This document shows, one piece after another, positions 52,776-63,392 of a stretch of DNA of 64,000 bases. Within the stretch, counting starts at the first letter, position 1; the number at the start of each line of letters is the position of its first letter. A program made the translations under genes and the position numbers. Source of the DNA: Ephemerocybe angulata (taxonomy: Eukaryota > Basidiomycota > Agaricomycetes > Agaricales > Psathyrellaceae); contig JAACJK010000163.1 of assembly GCA_013368325.1 (NCBI GenBank), positions 3,410,001 through 3,474,000 of the forward strand, in the 5' to 3' direction. Below the pieces are notes generated by a model. It made no database searches, had not been told where the DNA came from, and saw only the letters and a program-made list of their open reading frames with translations.

Positions 52776-54166
52776 ATGAAACCGCCCAAACGCATCCCTC
52801 GTGATGTCGTAACCTTGGTTGGCTCGATCATCATGCCCGACTATACTCTGCACTGTTTTGCGAAGAATAATCGGACTGTGGTCGTGCAAACGAAGTATCT
52901 AGACCCAACTCGGCTACTACCCCAGGGATACGAGGAAAACTACGACCAAGCCTATGAGAAAGCTAAGTATGAGACGCTGGAGATGATAGTAAGCTGCTCG
53001 AGTTGGGAGTCGTTATATTCCTATACTGATGTATCTGATTTGAACGTATAGCATTCTTCCCTAAACTCTCTGAGGTTTAGTGACCAGAACTGGGCATATG
53101 TTAATCAGACGGTCGAAGGGTTTCAACCCATTCAGCGCCGGAAGTCCTTTAAACACCTGATAACGTGCGAGCGATGGGCACCGTGCATCAGCGAGGACGA
53201 AGTCGAAATCACCGAATGGAACTGTGTTGGCCATGCCTCAGGTTTCTGGAGGGAAGAACCCGTCGGTAAGCTGAAACAAAATAAGGTCCCGCACCAGACT
53301 GATATCTTTGTACCCAAGTAATATACTACGGGTGGGACGAAGATCACACGAAGCAAGTTAACAAGGCCATGATTGCAGCGCGCGCTCTTCGTGGCCTCGA
53401 TGTTACCCAGGAGGTCTACGGACACTTGGTAAACAGCGAAGGGGAGATTATTGGCCTTGTCGTTGAGGCTACGAAGGGAAGAGCAGTGCGGCTGGAGGAC
53501 CGCGCGATCGTATACGAGGCGGTCGCCAAGCTCCAACGTCACTTCTGTCTATTTCCAGCCTTCAAAGCAGGATTCGTCTTGATATCGGAGGGAAAGGTTC
53601 GGTTCGCCGACCTCAGCTACATCACCTACTATCCACCGGGTCAAAGGCAAGACTTCGAGGAAAAGGCCGACAGATTGCATTGGGATTATCTGGAGATATT
53701 CTTCTCCGAGCTGGAGGAAGGTCTTACACCGATGATACACTTCCATTTCTTCAAAGCTGAGCCTATAACCCTCGTATATCCCGAAGCTCCTCACAGGCCG
53801 CTACCCCTTCTGGCGACCTACTTAGTCCTCGTACCCAATGACCACGGAGAGGAGGAGTACCACTGTTGGGAAACCGACAACTCCGATCCGTTCCAACTCC
53901 TCAGCACTGTATACTATCTAGGGATCCAGAATGGCTTCAAGGCCAAGCCATTTGAAGAGCGCGACCGTGCTCTCCCCTACACCGCACCCCTCGTCATCCA
54001 GCCTCGCAACAAGAATCGCCGATCCCGGAATCCAAGCATTACCCTTTCGCACCCGTATCGCAGAAATGCCAGTACTCGCCCTCCACCCTCACGACATCCC
54101 GTTTACGCCGATAGTGACTGTACCTCTGAAAGTGGACAGTCAAGTCGTTTCGAAGAAATTTTCTGA
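52776..54166 (+). CDS. Kinase-like protein with degenerate catalytic motifs (probable pseudokinase fold)
   Basis: Three exons, 52776-52988, 53052-53265 and 53319-54166, join in frame to 424 residues. Intron donors are GTAAGC in both cases. The middle part reads VYGHLVNSEGEIIGLVVEA, then VYEAVAKLQRH and AGFVLISEGKVRFADLS. I align these, as inference, with the hinge, the helix before the catalytic loop, and the strands around DFG of fungal kinase-like proteins. In this reading the HxD catalytic Asp is missing (FCLFPAFKAGF) and DFG is ADL. The C-terminus is basic and Ser/Pro-rich (RNKNRRSRNPS). I do not know the family by name. Alternative: an unrelated alpha/beta protein. Confidence 0.65.
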
Positions 54167-54520
54167 TGTAGTGTTAGGGGGCCAACTTCTCTATCTTCGC
54201 TTAACTTTACCTTGACCATATCCCCTGTAACATATTGATAATCTTGTCGGTCATGTATTACTACTGGAACAAAGCTCAGCCTTGTGCTTCATATGAATAG
54301 TACCCCAGAAGCGTCCACAGGCGCCTATTTCACCAGTAGCAATCTTTCTGGTAACTACTACTAGTCGAAATCTTTCTATGGTACCCGCCTGTCTGCGGAG
54401 ACACGGGCCTAGTATCTCATAAAGAAAAGATGAAGTTCAACGTGCTGCCATTCGGGGCGTACGGAAACCTCCGAGAGTAGACAAAGTCTATGAGATCAGG
54501 CTCTCGATTATACCTTGCCA
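54167..54520. other. Intergenic up to the Plavaka element
   Basis: 354 bp. It contains a short inverted repeat around 54317-54370 (CCAGAAGCG and CTTTCTGG-like elements) of doubtful meaning. No gene seen. Confidence 0.4.
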
Positions 54521-54543
54521 ATCAGGAAAAGGCCAGACGCGTG
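54521..54543 (+). repeat. Left terminal inverted repeat of the Plavaka element
   Basis: 23 bp, ATCAGGAAAAGGCCAGACG followed by CGTG, perfectly inverted at 60994-61016. Confidence 0.88.
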
Positions 54544-54760
54544 AGGAGCGTGGGGACCGTGATGGGAACAGCGATCCGTGGGGCCAACACCGCCACGGTC
54601 GGCCACGGATCGAAATGGTTCGCCACGGTCCCACGATTTTGTTCCCGTTCCACGCGCCCACGCCCTGCCAGCGACCGTTCGTTCCACCACCACCGCCCCC
54701 TCAACCCTCCGACTCTGAGCAGCGCCAGGCACATGCACCCAGATGTAAACCGCTTTCCTT
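54544..54760 (+). repeat. Left subterminal repeats of the Plavaka element
   Basis: Many copies of CGTGG/CCACG (for example GCGTGGGGACCGTG, CCGCCACGGTCGGCCACGG, CGCCACGGTCCCACG). They mirror the right end and probably serve as transposase-binding sites. Confidence 0.6.
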
Positions 54761-54928
54761 GGTCTCACCGTTGAGCGGAACATCTGGCTGGGCTTGATGC
54801 TGCTCACTCTACTCCTTTGCTGGTATCACCGTTCCCCGCTGTTCGAAATCTCGTCGCTGGTTCGTTCGCTCAACACTTCGGGCGGGATTATGAGGATACG
54901 AAGTTGGAGGGCGCAAAATGGTACGTAT

Positions 54929-57900
54929 TCAGAAAGCTATCTCATTCGCATGGTGGTCTATGTACTTATTAACGTGATAGGCTTGGAAGTCGTCTAAGGA
55001 GTCGTTGTGGTCGTAGTCTGGGGGTATCGTAGGGTAGTAAGAGCCGTAAACAGGAATAAGGTGTGCAGAACGGAGAATCGAGTCAATATGAACCACGGTT
55101 ACATCCCGCTCGCCACTCGACATGTCAGGCTTGACAATCCACATCCCCGTTTCGTCATCCGGACGCCGACCAACCTTCTTGAACCATTCCACAGCAGCAC
55201 ACGGGTACTCCGTCCCCTCGTAATTGAATGACATGAACGCCTTCACACGCACAACATTGAGTCCCCGGAACCCCGGCTTTGAGTCATCCTCAACGAGGTA
55301 GACGCAGTCGCGTCGGGGACCACCTTTCCTCCATGACGGCGTGCATCGAATCCACTCGCGTCGCATACCTCGGATTCCGCATATGTCGCTGGGTGCGTAG
55401 AACGTGGCGACGGCGGAACGGTAGGTGGATATTGAGGAGATATAGTCGATCTTCCTGTCGTCCTCGTCGTCAGAGTACTCGTCATCCGAGTCGTTGTAGC
55501 CCAGCTGACCACGAAGGAAAGTCTCAAGCATGGAAGGGAAATCGTCTATCCCAAGCTTTTCACCAAGCTCCGCTGGGGTCGAGAACAGCTTATCTATTAT
55601 TACAGGTTAGAATGCTTCGCAGAATAGAGACACTGGTGGAACGCACATCGAGTACGGGCAAGCTTCACGTCTGCCAGCACACGCTCCCCATCCACTGCTC
55701 CTCCGGCCTCATCGTCCTCATCTTCGTCGTCCTCATTGCCAGGCTTTGAGACTTTCACCGGGGCTATTGGGGCCAGGAATCTAGAGTGCTCTGGGCGGAG
55801 CATCCCTCGCGCTGTGTAGTGCGTACGAGCAAGTGCCAGTTTGTCGAGCCTCTGGTTAATCAGAAGCATCTGGCCGAGAGCTTGATACCGGTTCGATCGA
55901 CGCCATGGCTTTTTGACAGCAGTGATATGGCGGGACTCTGTTATTGACGAGCACAGTCCATTTGGCGCACCGAAGTTTCGAATATGGTCGGCGTAATGAA
56001 CGAGGGAGTGTTGGCGTGGTAAGGAGAAGCCGTCACCACGAACTCCGTAGGTGCGAAAGAACTCTCGATACTGGTGGAACCGCTTAAGGGCGTCCTTGAG
56101 CATGGCAAGAGCGTCGGTGTCGAGGTCGTTGCGGCGGACGATGTAGCAGAAATCCATGAATGCGGTGAAGCACTTCACGACCTCCGGTGGTACCAAGCCC
56201 TTGATAGCAGCAATATAGATCTTTGGAACGAAAACATTAGTGCGTGAGGCGCCGGGACAGCGCCACCGTACATACCTTCATCAGTGCCTTAGAATCGTCT
56301 CCAGTCCATTGCTTGAACCTTCGACCTTGCTTAAAGCGTCGAAGGCCTGAGAATGGGGGAACGGCTGCAAGTCTAACGCTCCGTTTCAATAACCAGGGAA
56401 GTCTCGTGAAGCAAAATGAATGGTACGTACCGTCGGTCAATCTCGTCCATGATCGTGTTCGCATCTGCTTTCTCGTGGGCTATGTTCAGATACTCTTCTA
56501 CCCAGGTGACGAGGTGATCCTTGAACGTTCCTTTGATCACTTGGTGAAGCAGGTCCGAGGAAAGAATCTTGTATATCTCAGCGCGTGGGTAATCACGAGT
56601 GAAAGGCTATGTGAATGACGGTCGATGCCGCAGTCAGTACGTACTTCGTCACTAGAATATATAGCACTCACAATAACGCTGGTGTTAAAGCCGTATTCGT
56701 CCCATATCTTCTGGTGTGTCATGGATGGAACTTCAAGCAAGCGGTCGAGCAGTTCATTTGTACGCGGATCACCGATACCGTCGATATCAGATGGTAGAGC
56801 AGTGCAACTGAAAAGGATAGTGTAAGTTGCGAACGCCGAATGTTACTGACATCTCCAACACGTACCGGCAGCACCAGTTTTGTACCACGCCAGCAAGCAT
56901 CACTTGCTCGGGGTAGTCTGCGATGAACGCGCCAAAATCGAAGATGATACGGCGGAAATGGCCATCTGGGCATCGACGCAGAACGGGGGTGGTCATATAT
57001 TTCTTGACGGTCTCGAAAATGGCGGCTATTGACGAATGGTATAGCTGGCTCTTAAATCGACGGAAATCGGCGTCGTTATCGTGCTGACGGTCTCCTAAAG
57101 CCTCTTTGAGATCAGTAGGCCACCATGAGAATGCTGGTAATACATACCTTTAGGAATCGCGAGGAACGCGATTGGAACTACGGCACTTCGATGCCCACGC
57201 CGGACGTTGTTGTGGACATTCCCGATGGTGAGATAAAGGGGGTGGTACTCGGTATCTCCAGTCCTGACCGAAACCGTCGTCTTGTCGGCACCAAGTACAA
57301 TGGAAACATATGTAGCACCCCGTGTACTCTTGTCAGCCTCGTAGATTGCATCCTGAAGGCAATGCCGTCAGGTCCCAGTCTCTGAGTTAAGTGTGTCATG
57401 GACGTACCGCCTGCCTCCAGGAGTAGTTTCCGGACATATAATCACTCCATCGACGCTTGTTGTTCTCGTCAACTTCGACATACGGCTGATAGTCGAATTG
57501 ACCATCGAAATCGGGGTTACTGAGCATGTTCGATAGGACGACGTCTGGGTCTCGGAACCAAAGTTCGTATTCCTTCTTCTTCCAGCTCTGCGCCGTTTCG
57601 TCGAGCTGCTCGTTGATCGAAACCTTCATGCACATCCACGGTGCGTCTCCCTGCTCGATATCGTCGATAGTGTCGAAAATGTGCTTGTAATTATCGAATG
57701 GCCCAAACGTCGCGCCGTGCTGCATCACCGAGAGTCCCCAAAGGTTGAGGAGAGTGTTGATGTTCTCCTGTGACATTTCTTCGCGTCGGTAGAGAAAGTC
57801 GGCGATACAGAACTGTAGGCTATCTTCAAAGGGTGTCCAGTCGTCGGGTTTGCGATTTGTGAGAGGAGGTGGTGCTGATCCTTTCGGAAGTGGGCGTCCG

Positions 57901-58313
57901 CGTTCATCATAGATGCTACCTGTGGTATCTCAGAAACGCTGATCATTTCAAAAGCGTTTAGGAAGCTCACCAGTAAGATAAGGATGGGGGTGTCTCGTTA
58001 CACCCTTTGGTCGTTCTTCCGTGGAAGGGGAACCCGGCGCTTCAGGCTCAGGCGTCTGCTCTGGCCCAAACGGTGCACCCTGAGCTCCTTGGCCATCCTC
58101 AAATCCACCGCCCAGCTCCATATTCTCCTCTGCAGGTACGTTCACTAATGGTCTTGGAATTGGTGCACGTATGTGGCCGTCCATGCTTCGATGCAGACTT
58201 CTGACGTGCTTCGTGCGGCCCTGTTGTGAGGCGAAGGTCTGATGACAGCCAGTAACCGTGCAAGGCAGTCGGCTGGCGATGGGCTGACGGGAGTTTCGAG
58301 AACGAGGTGGCAT
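54929..58313 (-). CDS. Plavaka transposase
   Basis: Start ATG at 58311-58313 (MPPRSRNSRQPIASRLPC). A C2H2 zinc finger opens the protein: C-x4-C-x12-H-x4-H in CTVTGCHQTF...TKHVRSLH. Exons 58313-57971, 57919-57408 and 57352-57148 splice in frame, and several more follow down to the stop at 54929; every intron I checked is 45-65 nt with matching phase. Family blocks in order: YVEVDENNKRRWSDYMSG, PLYL(T/S)IGN-VHNNVRR, RQHDNDADFRRFKSQLYHSS, CPDGHFRRIIFDFGAF, YPRAEIYKILSSDLLHQVIKG, DGFSLPRQHSLVHYADHIR, ESRHITAVKKPWRRSNRYQA. I recall this order from Plavaka, a CACTA-related basidiomycete group with an RNase H-fold catalytic core. The C-terminus has an acidic DDEYSDDEDD stretch. No stop or frameshift seen. 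Confidence 0.9.
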
Positions 58314-58515
58314 TTTGGGCGCGAAAGAAGAGGCGTGAGCGTAGAGTAAATTGATTGGAAGTAATGTATGGAACAAGGGGAGTCGAACACTCGAACGAAA
58401 TCGTGCGTACGGAAATTGCCGCGAAAATTATCGGGGCGTCGCTGACGCGGACAAGCCCTCCCCGACTTGCTCCTCTCCACCATCACCGCTCCCTTCCCCG
58501 TTGCCCTTGCTTGAC
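58314..58515. promoter_or_regulatory. Bidirectional promoter of the two Plavaka genes
   Basis: 202 bp between the divergent start codons of transposase and accessory gene. No TATA box is evident. The arrangement would let one control region drive both. Confidence 0.5.
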
Positions 58516-60730
58516 ATGGCGACTCGGAAGGCTCCGCAACCCCGCGCCAAGCCTTCATGGACGATGGTGACCGAGTTTGTCCCTGACCCGGAGCCCATCG
58601 ACGTGTCGAAGCCCCGCCAGACGCGCTCAGCCCTGAACCCGACCCTTCACGACTCCAAAGTCCCTCCTGCCCCAAGACCATCCGCCAAGCGTCCATCCCA
58701 GACTACAAAAGAGAAGCAGTTAGCGAAAAGGCGAAAAGCAGAGCAGGCGGACCAGGATGAGGAGGACAGAATGCAGCAGGACATCAGCACCATCGCCGCC
58801 ATCGAGGACGAGGTGAAACGCCAACACCAGCTTGAACAGAGAAATGCTGAGCGCCCAGATATTGCTTCGTACAGATCCTACGAGCCTGCTTCTCCAGCCG
58901 CTCCGCCACCGTCCGACGTTGATATGGGCTTTTCAAGCTCGGGTGGTTTCGAGTTCATAGGACCTGATACATCGGACTCGGATGGGCTAGGGCTCGGTGA
59001 CGCCGATCTCAATGCGGAGTCTGACTTGGACGGTGACACCTATAAGCCCAAGAAGCAGTCTGGTGAGGGACCCGCTGGCGAGGAATCCGAGGACGACAGC
59101 GCTGCGTACCTCAGTGATGCCGACCTCCGCGCCCAGTTCAGCGAGATGAAGAAGGTGGCTGCAGCGAAGAAGAAAGAAAAGGTGAGTATGGATCTTTGCG
59201 CAAGATGAACTCATACTCACTGTCCACTTGCAGAAAGCGAGGGGGGCTCTTCGGTCGGCCGTGAACGAGAAGAGGAGAATTAAGCCCACCACCCACTCCA
59301 GTGTGAAGGCGATGGTGGAATACGAGAGCAAGAGCGATTCAGAGTCCGACGATGGACGTTCCCGGTGAGTCGCCGTTGAACCATGTGCAATTGACATCGT
59401 AACGTTATCGTTGACGTTCATCAATAGCAAGAAGGCCTCGGCGCCACTCGAAGGGTTTAAGAAGGGCTACAAGAAGTTGAAAGATGCCAAACAAGTTCAG
59501 CTCGCCGCCGTCGCCCAAAATGTGAAGTCGGAGCCAGTGCTCCAGAATGCGAGCGCCGAGAAACCGAAGCCACCCGCGCCAGTGCTGAGGCAGTCGAAGG
59601 CGGTCGCCCTATCGCAGAAGGAGGGAACGAAAAAGGTTAGTACGCTGTGTATCATGTTATAGTACGAGCCTGACAACGCCATGCGCGATGTGGAGATGGG
59701 GGTCACGTTGAACAGGGTTACAATCCCTGATCAGGTCAAGGCATCAGCTATCCCTGCTGCAGTTCCGAAGAAGGCGAACTACTCAACGAAGGACTTGCCC
59801 TTTTCAGGGTCGGAGCTGAGAGTTTGGAAGGCCAAGGTCCTGCCTGAGATCTATTCCTGGGCAGGTACCCTTCCCGACGCCTTCAGCATCAACAGCGACG
59901 AAGATTTTGATGGTGTTATCCACCAGGCATTGGAGCGCGCGCTACCTGACGTCGCATTCAGTAAGCTATTTTCGCAGGTGGTGAGTTTCATTCACATGCA
60001 CGAGACCGTCGAGACGTCACATCAGCTAACAGACTACGATGTAGACTGCAGCAGCTATTCGGACATGGAGGAGCGAAATAGGGAAGGAAGCGCTTGAAGT
60101 TGTGAGCGCCCATTTCAGTTCCGAGCCCGGATTTGAGCGCCAAGAAGCTCGAGCGAAATTCGTCACCGAGCAACTGAGCGAAATCCGTTACGTTTACGAG
60201 GATCCCGTCGCAAAGGTGAGCACCAACTTCTCTTATTCTTATTCAGTTTTACTTATTGCCCACCTGTAACGGCTTCCCAGAAAGGCGGCTACCGTGCTCC
60301 ACTACTCCTTCGCATCCACGCATATCACCAAAGCTCGATTGCGGGTTGCGAGCTCTTCTTCAATCACCCCGTTGGTGCTCTCGCTTTCGCTGCTACCGCC
60401 GTAAGCCCACCGTTCACTTCATTGTGCATTGATAACATTTTCTCCTTGCAGCTCGAGCGGGCACTGTCATTTTGGAAGGGCGGTATGGAGCTCGGTACCA
60501 AATCAAAACTCGAGGCCAAGCCGTGGGGCGCTCGTGTCAACTTCCATGCTTCTCAAATCACGAAGCTCAAGGACCAGCACTGGCAGAAGATTGAGGTAGC
60601 TACGAAGGCGTACATTCCCGACTTACCTACCATCGAAGTCCCGGATGCCGATGACGACGAGACGACCGAGCGCGAAGCGGGAACTGGTGGAGGAGATGTT
60701 GTAGTAATATCTGATTCCGACGACGAGTAG
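58516..60730 (+). CDS. Plavaka accessory protein with C-terminal SUMO-interaction-like motif
   Basis: Seven exons give 619 residues: 58516-59181, 59234-59364, 59428-59635, 59696-59980, 60045-60215, 60281-60400 and 60452-60730. The N-terminal half is disordered and charged, with a basic stretch (KEKQLAKRRKAEQ) likely to act as nuclear signal and long acidic segments (ESEDDSAAYLSDADLR). The C-terminal half is folded: LPFSGSELRVWKAKVLPEIY, AAIRTWRSEIGKEALEVV, YRAPLLLRIHAYHQSSIAG and ALSFWKGGMELG. I think this half is of the DUF6532 kind, common in agaricomycetes, but am not certain. The protein ends VVVISDSDDE, a canonical SUMO-interacting motif shape (hydrophobic core plus acidic/Ser tail). It lies head to head with the transposase inside the same inverted repeats. 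Confidence 0.82.
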
Positions 60731-60993
60731 AACATGTACATGCTTTATACACTCGAATAGTAACCCCCATTCATGCCATATGTCGATTTTGAATGGATCC
60801 GGACAATTGAGCGACGGCGTGGAAGGCGTGGTGGGTAGCGTGGAAGGCGTGGTGAGCGCCGTGGGGGGCATCGTGGAGAGCGTGGCCCACGCTGCCCACG
60901 GCGAAGCGTGATGCCACGTTCCATCGTGATCAACGCTATTCCTCGTGGGCCCACGGTGATCGTGGACGCGTGATGGCCGTGACCCACGGCTCC
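60731..60993 (-). repeat. Right subterminal repeats of the Plavaka element
   Basis: Dense GCGTGG-type repeats (GGCGTGGAAGGCGTGGTGGG, GAGCGTGGCCCACGC, CCCACGGTGATCGTGG) between the accessory gene and the terminal inverted repeat, matching the composition of the left end. Confidence 0.65.
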
Positions 60994-61016
60994 CACGCGT
61001 CTGGCCTTTTCCTGAT
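60994..61016 (-). repeat. Right terminal inverted repeat of the Plavaka element
   Basis: 23 bp, inverted copy of 54521-54543. Confidence 0.88.
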
Positions 61017-62282
61017 GTGTGCTTGCGTCTACAAACCCTTTGGAACCTTACTCCCGCACTCCCAGGCGAGGATTCCTCACGCTCCGCAGGTGACCAGAAA
61101 CCATTCAACGACAGTAGGCGACGTTCTGTCGCCGAAGTAACATATGGCAAGCGCCAGCCCAAACTTGGCTGTTGCTAGGCAGAATTCTCGACATGCGGAT
61201 ACCTACGCCACATAGTCCTCGTGCACGTACGGCGGCAGCGGCGGAGACCGGACGATGCATATCTCGGGTCTTGGAGCCGAGGGTTGTTGCCCTCTGTGCT
61301 CGTCCCTTCGGCGGTGCTTTTCCGGGGCGGACTTCCGATGCCGATCTCGTCGCCGCCAGACATGGTCCTCATCGCCTCGAATGTCTATTTATGCTGGACC
61401 GTGGACCTCCTCGTCTCCCGCATTTTTTAATGCACAGTAAGCAGTGGTGCTTGCACTCACACATATCAAACTAACATTTTAGTTCACAACTTTAGCCAGC
61501 TTGTCACCGGCGCTCGACTTCACAAAACTTCCATTGAAAAGCGTTGTGTGTATACTATTATCTGGAATAGTCTCCAAAGCTCTCGGCCCTATCTTCAAAA
61601 TGCATGACGACCAGTGACTCGTGTGCATGGGCGCTTGATGAGGAGGATTGCCTACATACTACAGCGAACTCCATTATTGAGTGTCTCGGTATCTCTGAGC
61701 TCTTCCGTTGACTCACCAGCAGCACGAGTCACTACCCTGACTCCACCAGGCTAATCAGCAGCTACCAATGCTACCGAGCCGAGGACTAGTATCTTTTCCA
61801 TTTGCGTCCTCCTGCCAACCGGCTTATGAGGCGCCAAATTTGAGGCAATTTGAGTTGGCGCCGTATCAGGACGTTCCTGTTAACACGTGTAAACAGCGTT
61901 TCGCTCGTGGAGATAGGGAATACACCATAGGAGGAGTTGCCTGGCCGATTGATTGTCATGCGGTCGTGCTAGAGAAAGCAGAAGGGAGCATCGGCGCTTG
62001 CGCCACACTAAGCGCCTTGCAAGCGCCGGAACTTGGACAAGCCGACATGCCGATCATCTGTGTTTAGAACTCAGCAAGCAAGCTCGTGATCAGGGGCCGC
62101 AAGAGCGGCGCTTCCCGCGGCGGACCCTTTCCCTACTTCCATCTCCCTCAGTCTCCCTTTCCTTTGTCGGTTCTCGTCCCTGGTGCTGAAGCTAGCTCGC
62201 TTCGCGCGAATTACAGCTGACGCTCTCAAGAATTTCCAGCAGCAGAACCGACATTGTCACTTAGCAGGGTCGACTGGCAGAA
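61017..62282. other. Intergenic, nothing recognised
   Basis: 1.27 kb right of the transposon. Short open frames on both strands lack motifs. It should contain the promoter of the gene at 62283; no TATA box identified. Confidence 0.45.
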
Positions 62283-63060
62283 ATGACGTCTGTAACCTAC
62301 GCTAGCAGATTACTTACGCTTGTTCTGTGCTTCTGGGTGGCCACGTATGCTTGGTGTTTGCCTGGACTAGACAGCGACCAGCTTCAGCGGCGGACATACC
62401 CCAATTTCCCTGATAAGCCGGACTCATGTCCAATCTGTGCTAAGGTGAGTGAGCGCTTGAACGTCGATTACTTATGACTATGTATTGCCATTCGCAGGTG
62501 GCGATCGCACGAGAGCCATTTAATTTGGATCTGACTCCCTGCATCTTAGGACTATGCCAGCATTCAGGGTTGCGCTGAAGCGGCACCAGTATTCGAAAAC
62601 TTCACGAATGTGTGTACTTTATGCGATTTCCAGAGGCATACGTTGGCTCAATTACCGTTATCGACCCGTACTTTCAGGTTATATTCAATCCAGGTGCATT
62701 TGTGGATACCATACGGTGCGCTTGCGCAGACACATTCAAGGCCGTGTTTCCACAATGCGTAGATTGGTACGTTTGCTTGCTATTTCGCAGGGCCCAATCT
62801 CATACCTTGCTACCAGCTTCATCGAGACCGGCCAAGAGGATATCATAATGGGACACAACCTTCCCGCCGTCGTGGAGGGCATTCGCAAAGTATGTGCACT
62901 GGCTAGCACTCTGTTAGGAAATGTAACCGAAACCAACAATGCGACGGCAAACGCGCCTCCTGCTTCCGCTGGAGCCGTGTCGGTACGCATGGACAATGTT
63001 TCTTTCCTGCCAATACCTATCGCCCTTGCCCTTGCGCTATCTGCCCTTGCAATTCTGTAA
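62283..63060 (+). CDS. Secreted Cys-rich protein, probably GPI-anchored
   Basis: The ATG at 62283 begins a signal peptide (MTSVTYASRLLTLVLCFW). The first exon ends CPICAK at a GTGAGT donor (62445). A later exon (from about 62550) encodes DYASIQGCAEAAPVF, then AYVGSITVIDPYFQVIFNPG and RCACADTFKAVFPQCVDC. The last intron (GTACGT...CTACCAG, ending at 62816) joins in frame to FIETGQEDII. The C-terminus is Ala/Ser/Thr-rich and ends in a hydrophobic helix (LPIPIALALALSALAIL), a GPI-type signal. The intron between GCAEAAP and AYVGS is tentative (a 50-nt GTATTC...CAGAG). No family recognised; it resembles small agaricomycete cell-surface proteins in layout. Confidence 0.65.
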
Positions 63061-63392
63061 CCTCTGGGACCGTCGCGAAACCTCATCTTTCACCACACTA
63101 TCATTCATTTGTACCCTTCACGACATTTACGATTACGACCTTTGATGATCTAACGTTTAACGACAACGATGTACACCTAACCTGTATCTTCCAATGTATT
63201 TTTCAATGTATCTCGCAAATACCCAAGTATATCGGTTACCAGTTAAAGGCTCCCCATCTGCCCCTATCTTCCCCAGATATGTCAGCTCCAAAAGTTCACA
63301 CACACCCATTTCAGCACTTATCGAGAAGGGAGCCACAAACGGCTCATCGACGACCATGATCTCTCTCTTCCTTCCCTCATACATTAACCACC
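63061..63392. other. Intergenic, promoter region of the Nudix gene
   Basis: 332 bp. Pyrimidine-rich stretches (TCTCTCTTCCTTCCCTC) lie just before the ATG at 63393. No other signal. Confidence 0.5.

Larger units (their letters stand above)
54521..61016. mobile_element. Plavaka-type DNA transposon, about 6.5 kb, apparently complete
   Basis: Perfect 23-bp terminal inverted repeats, starting ATCAGGAAAAGG, lie at 54521-54543 and (inverted) 60994-61016. If the ends are taken as CAGGAAAAGG, both flanks carry AT, a possible 2-bp duplication; the true end is ambiguous because AT is its own complement. Between them are a transposase gene (minus) and a second gene (plus), head to head, and subterminal regions full of GTGG/CCAC repeats. 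Reading frames of both genes splice cleanly. Confidence 0.85.

Noticed and set aside
59636..59662. A 27-nt intron (GTTAGT...TTATAG) in the Plavaka accessory gene
   Set aside because: A 60-nt intron with the same donor, a CTGAC branch and an acceptor at 59695 keeps the frame equally well and has normal length.
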